From: Clostridiales bacterium
Lineage (GTDB): Bacteria > Bacillota > Clostridia > Lachnospirales > Lachnospiraceae
Assembly: GCA_021203115.1 (NCBI GenBank)
Contig: JAJQBV010000081.1
Span: 1-7,982 of the forward strand
Direction: 5' to 3'
Length of the DNA stretch: 7,982 bases
The translations under genes were made by a program, and so were the position numbers. The notes under the pieces were generated by a model that saw only the letters and a list, made by a program, of their open reading frames with translations, was not told the origin of the DNA and did no database searches. Position 1 is the first letter of the stretch; each line of letters starts with the position of its first letter. Positions 5,376-7,982 of the stretch are shown piece by piece.

Positions 5376-7034
5376 TTACTGACCCTGCAGCGCCGTCATC
5401 AACGCCGGAATCAGCTGCTTCTTTCTCGACACCACATCCTTCAGAACATGGTAGTTTCCTGTTTTTTTCTTCTCATAGGCCTGTTCCACCAGTGCATCCG
5501 CATTCTCACCGGTGCAGATCAGATATGTCGTCTCGTCGATGATATTCGTCAGCATGAGGAAAACCATGGAAATCCCCTTCTCCTGCAGAACCTGTGGCAG
5601 ATACGGGAGAAGGATCTCCTTCACCTGCTCCAGCTCCTCCTGCGTCATGGCGCTGATCTGCCCCACCCCGAAAGCAATCTCATTCTGCGTAAAGATTTTG
5701 AAGTCCTGATAGCAAATTTCCGCGGGTGTCTTACTTCCGAAATCGCTGCCGGCCTGAAACATGGCCTTCGCGTGCTCCTCTGTCTGAATCCCCGCGATCT
5801 TCGCCAACGCCTCCGCTGCAATCCGGTCAAGCAGCGTACAGGTCGGGGAGCGGTACAGCAGCGTATCCGAGAGAATCGCAGAACAGAGCAATCCTGCAAT
5901 CTGCTTCGGGATCTCTACTCCCTGCTCCTGATACATCTGATATACGATCGTCCCGGTACACCCAACCGGCTGGTTTCGGAAAAACACCGGAGAAATCGTC
6001 TCCAGACTGCCGATGCGGTGATGATCAATGATCTCCAGAATATCCGCACCATCGATTCCGTCAGCCGCCTGAGACTTCTCATTGTGATCGACAAGAATCA
6101 ACTGCTTCTTCTGCATATTTAACAGATTCCGTCTGGATATCATGCCGACATATTTGCTGTTCTCATCCAGAATCGGAAAATACCGGTGCCGCTCCTTCGA
6201 CATGATATCGCGGACACCGTCCACCAGCTCCTCCGTCTCAAAACTGACCAGGCTGTGCCGATGCATGAAAAACCGGATCGGCATACTCTGGTTGATCAGA
6301 CGGGCGGTCGTATATGTATCGTAGGCTGTCGTGATCAGCGTGCATCCGTGATCCGCCGCCATCCGGATGATGGTTTTGGATATCTTCGGATCACCGGCGA
6401 TAATCATGCATCCCGCATTCGCCTCGATGGCACAGACCTGCGCCTCATAGCGGCTTCCCATGATGACAAGGTCATGATCGTCAATAAACTCCTCCATGAT
6501 CTCCGGGTTAGCCGAGCCGACAATGACCTTGCCCTCCGTAAAGCAGGCATCCTCATCCCCGCACAGCAATGTCCCGTCGAGCGTATCGAGAATATTTTTA
6601 TACCGGGTCTGCGCCCTTGAAAGAATATAGTTGTCGTAAACATCCATGTAGGAGGTCGTGATATCCTGTGTCGTGATGAGTCCGGTCATATAACCCTCCT
6701 CATCCGTGATCGCCAAAGTCGGCACATTCAGATCACGCATCATATCCCACGCCCGTTTCAGAGAGATATCCTCGCTGATCCCCGGCACACGGCGGATCTC
6801 AATATCCTTCACCTGTGCCCGTAGATCCGTGATCAGCCCCGGTGTGTCTGCTCCGAATGCACGCAGAACATATTTTGTCTCTTCATTCAGTTCCCCCGCC
6901 CGCTTCGGCTCGTACTCTTCCCCCTCCGAAGTCCGGCTTTTCAAATATGCGTAAGCGATGGCAGAACAAATCGAGTCCGTATCCGGATTCTTATGTCCGA
7001 CGACCCAGACATTCCGCTTATCATCCAATCCCAT
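5376..7034 (-). CDS. ppaC: CBS-DRTGG family II (manganese-dependent) inorganic pyrophosphatase
   Basis: This enzyme hydrolyses PPi to two phosphates, pulling biosynthetic reactions such as tRNA charging and nucleic-acid synthesis forward. At 552 residues it is the long regulatory subtype. The DHH catalytic domain is split: GHKNPDTDS (H14, D18, D20) at the N-terminus, then D316-H-N (LVDHNE) and D337-H-H (IIDHHRIG) after the insert. The insert holds CBS1 (about 74-132, ending GLITTQD), a DRTGG-like domain (about 165-253) and CBS2 (about 254-308, ending GMISRRN). In studied relatives this unit binds adenine nucleotides or diadenosine polyphosphates and controls activity. The C-terminal DHHA2 domain ends in the substrate-binding SRKKQLIP (536-543). 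The ATG at 7032-7034 has AAAGGGG upstream. It starts 15 nt after the coiled-coil gene and lies 35 nt before hpf. The symbol is the general one for family II enzymes. Confidence 0.95.
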   Translation of the reverse strand: MGLDDKRNVWVVGHKNPDTDSICSAIAYAYLKSRTSEGEEYEPKRAGELNEETKYVLRAFGADTPGLITDLRAQVKDIEIRRVPGISEDISLKRAWDMMRDLNVPTLAITDEEGYMTGLITTQDITTSYMDVYDNYILSRAQTRYKNILDTLDGTLLCGDEDACFTEGKVIVGSANPEIMEEFIDDHDLVIMGSRYEAQVCAIEANAGCMIIAGDPKISKTIIRMAADHGCTLITTAYDTYTTARLINQSMPIRFFMHRHSLVSFETEELVDGVRDIMSKERHRYFPILDENSKYVGMISRRNLLNMQKKQLILVDHNEKSQAADGIDGADILEIIDHHRIGSLETISPVFFRNQPVGCTGTIVYQMYQEQGVEIPKQIAGLLCSAILSDTLLYRSPTCTLLDRIAAEALAKIAGIQTEEHAKAMFQAGSDFGSKTPAEICYQDFKIFTQNEIAFGVGQISAMTQEELEQVKEILLPYLPQVLQEKGISMVFLMLTNIIDETTYLICTGENADALVEQAYEKKKTGNYHVLKDVVSRKKQLIPALMTALQGQ

Positions 7035-7049
7035 ATCTTTTCCCCTTTA

Positions 7050-7760
7050 TTATTTGATTACCAATGTGAAAAAATCAATTCCGAACCAGTTGGCCAGAAG
7101 GAAATACAGCAGCACCAAAAAACTCAGGAAGCTGAAAAATGAGAAAAATTTCATCCCCTTGAACGACTTGCGAATCTTCGTCAGGCTCTTTTCTCCCAGT
7201 TCAAGCTCCTCGATCTTGACCTCCAGATCCGTCACGAGGCTCTTCATATTGCGGTAGCACTGGACATTCTCCGCATGAATCTTCTCAACAATATCCGTAC
7301 GCAGGCTCTCAGACTTCTCATTGATCTCATCCATGGAGACTCTCTGTTCCTCCAGCTTCTCCACCATGGTCCTGATCTCGCCAATCTGCTCTCTCGTGCT
7401 CTCCTCCATGCGTCCGACCTGGCTGGCTGTCCTGTCCTCCAGCTGCTGCGCCTGCTGCTCCAGTGTGCTTATCATCTCCTGGATCTGTACCGTAACCTCT
7501 GTGATCAGCCGGTTCATATCGTCTCTTCCGGAATCTAAGTTCTGCTCCACCTTTGTAGTCTCCTTTTTCATTGATTCAATCTGGTTCTCTAACCGAACAA
7601 TCCGCTCACGGGCAGCGTCCAGCTGCTCCTTCAGCAGGATGTTTTTTTTCTTCAGTTCACCCTCCTGCCGATGCGCCGCCGTATTCCTTTGGTCACTTCG
7701 CTGTTTTGCGGAAGGCGGATCCCCTCCCAACATGGCCTGAAGGCCGCTGATCAGATCCAT
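7050..7760 (-). CDS. Coiled-coil protein with a C-terminal membrane anchor, function unknown
   Basis: The 236-residue protein has three parts: a short N-terminal segment (MDLISGLQAMLGGDPP, 1-16), a long Glu/Lys/Gln-rich heptad region (about 34-192) with no proline, and a hydrophobic C-terminal segment (about 203-223, FFSFFSFLSFLVLLYF, possibly to 234). Basic residues (KIRKSFKGMK, 195-204) come just before the hydrophobic segment, so by the positive-inside rule the coiled coil should be cytoplasmic and the protein tail-anchored. There is no signal peptide. The most motif-like patch is KIHAENVQCYRNM (160-172); from memory, similar H-x-E-N-V-x-x-Y-R-N patches occur in other clostridial coiled-coil proteins, but I cannot verify this. 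The ATG at 7758-7760 has AAGGAGG 7 nt upstream. It is the first gene after the 7806-7834 promoter and is followed after 15 nt by the pyrophosphatase, so it heads that operon. Confidence 0.85.
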   Translation of the reverse strand: MDLISGLQAMLGGDPPSAKQRSDQRNTAAHRQEGELKKKNILLKEQLDAARERIVRLENQIESMKKETTKVEQNLDSGRDDMNRLITEVTVQIQEMISTLEQQAQQLEDRTASQVGRMEESTREQIGEIRTMVEKLEEQRVSMDEINEKSESLRTDIVEKIHAENVQCYRNMKSLVTDLEVKIEELELGEKSLTKIRKSFKGMKFFSFFSFLSFLVLLYFLLANWFGIDFFTLVIK

Positions 7761-7805
7761 TGCTTTTCCTCCTTCTTGAATTCGCACGGCTCATTGCCTG
7801 CATCC

Positions 7806-7834
7806 AGTATACCAAATGCGTCTGCATTTGACAA
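7806..7834 (-). promoter_or_regulatory. Sigma-A type promoter of the coiled-coil/pyrophosphatase/hpf operon
   Basis: On the minus strand -35 TTGTCA (7829-7834) and -10 TATACT (7806-7811) are each one base from consensus, with a 17-bp spacer. TGG directly before the -10 box gives an extended -10 (TGnTATACT). The expected start near 7799 leaves a leader of about 40 nt before the ATG at 7760. Confidence 0.75.
7813..7830. promoter_or_regulatory. Palindrome inside the operon promoter, possible operator
   Basis: CAAATGC-GTCT-GCATTTG is a perfect 7-bp inverted repeat with a 4-bp centre. It fills most of the spacer and overlaps two bases of the -35 box, a position where a bound dimeric regulator would block RNA polymerase. 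I do not recognise the site as that of a named regulator. Confidence 0.45.
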
Positions 7835-7837
7835 CTT

Positions 7838-7982
7838 TTAAAGAGAATTCAGATGGGTGCGAACCATCATTGCGATTTTAAAAAGTATCGCATCCTCAAA
7901 AGAACGAATATCGAGTCCCAGCTTTTTCTCGGGAGTTTGACAGTTGCATAGAGTAAAAATCAGTCGCAGGCCGCATAAAACC
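7838..7982 (-). CDS. Possible C-terminal end of an unidentified gene (partial)
   Basis: A minus-strand frame enters at the right edge and runs 47 codons to TAA (7838-7840). The last residues read KKLGLDIRSFEDAILFKIAM, then MVRTHLNSL. The alternating pattern of hydrophobic and charged residues looks protein-like, but I do not recognise the family. A random frame would stay open this long about one time in ten, so the support is modest; codon use (ATA, CGA, CTT, TTA) is less biased than in the genes downstream. If real, its stop codon lies just 3 nt before the -35 box of the next operon's promoter. No terminator follows it: the TGCGAT/ATCGCA hairpin (7871-7892) falls within the frame and has no U-run. 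Confidence 0.4.
   Translation of the reverse strand, partial: VLCGLRLIFTLCNCQTPEKKLGLDIRSFEDAILFKIAMMVRTHLNSL

Noticed and set aside
5262..6122. 286-codon plus-strand frame opposite hpf and the pyrophosphatase
   Set aside because: It is antisense in codon register with the pyrophosphatase gene; the Leu/His/Arg-rich product is typical of a shadow frame.
7828..7850. Perfect TTGACA on the plus strand at 7828-7833 (another at about 7937)
   Set aside because: Neither has a -10 box at a proper distance, and no plus-strand gene follows within the window. The first overlaps the better-supported minus-strand promoter.
1..7982. Mobile elements, CRISPR arrays, tRNA or rRNA genes
   Set aside because: I saw no transposase or integrase motifs, no regularly spaced repeats, no tRNA-like cloverleaf with a GGTTCGAATCC-type arm, and no rRNA signature on either strand.

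Overview
The window looks like chromosomal housekeeping DNA from a low-to-mid GC Gram-positive anaerobe, most likely a clostridium of the Lachnospiraceae type. This rests on strong AAGGAGG-like ribosome sites, a long-form HPF, a CBS-domain family II pyrophosphatase, a clostridial-type threonyl-tRNA synthetase and an S8 peptidase N-terminus of clostridial style. No database search was possible, so the taxon is an inference. Every convincing gene is on the minus strand, so the genes run from right to left. The long plus-strand open frames are antisense shadows.

Reading in the direction of transcription, the right edge (7838-7982) may hold the last 47 codons of an unidentified gene. A strong sigma-A type promoter (7806-7834) follows, with an 18-bp palindrome inside it. 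It should drive a three-gene operon: a coiled-coil protein with a C-terminal membrane anchor (7050-7760), a CBS-DRTGG family II inorganic pyrophosphatase (5376-7034) and long-form hibernation promoting factor, hpf (4774-5340). The gaps are 15 and 35 nt. The operon ends in two hairpins at 4661-4767.

Two tandem promoters (4583-4611 and 4533-4561) precede a SEC-C zinc-motif protein (3991-4497). Then comes thrS (1947-3905), which ends in a textbook intrinsic terminator (1905-1940). The theme of this half is translation and its by-products: ribosome hibernation, a possible ribosome-binding zinc motif, tRNA charging, and removal of the pyrophosphate that charging releases.

Only 15 nt beyond that terminator's U-run begins an unusual fusion gene (819-1889). 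It joins a HAD-type 5'(3')-deoxyribonucleotidase to a guanylate-kinase-like domain with a degenerate P-loop. Twenty nt later comes an HD-domain phosphohydrolase (163-798) of the YfbR/5'-nucleotidase type. It is broken by an in-frame amber codon at 406-408, after which the same frame continues with well-conserved-looking family sequence. The left edge holds the first 32 codons of a probable S8 family serine peptidase. The fusion gene and the HD gene together suggest a small nucleotide-monophosphate clean-up cassette. That pair, with the amber codon and the terminator at its front door, is the most unusual part of the window.
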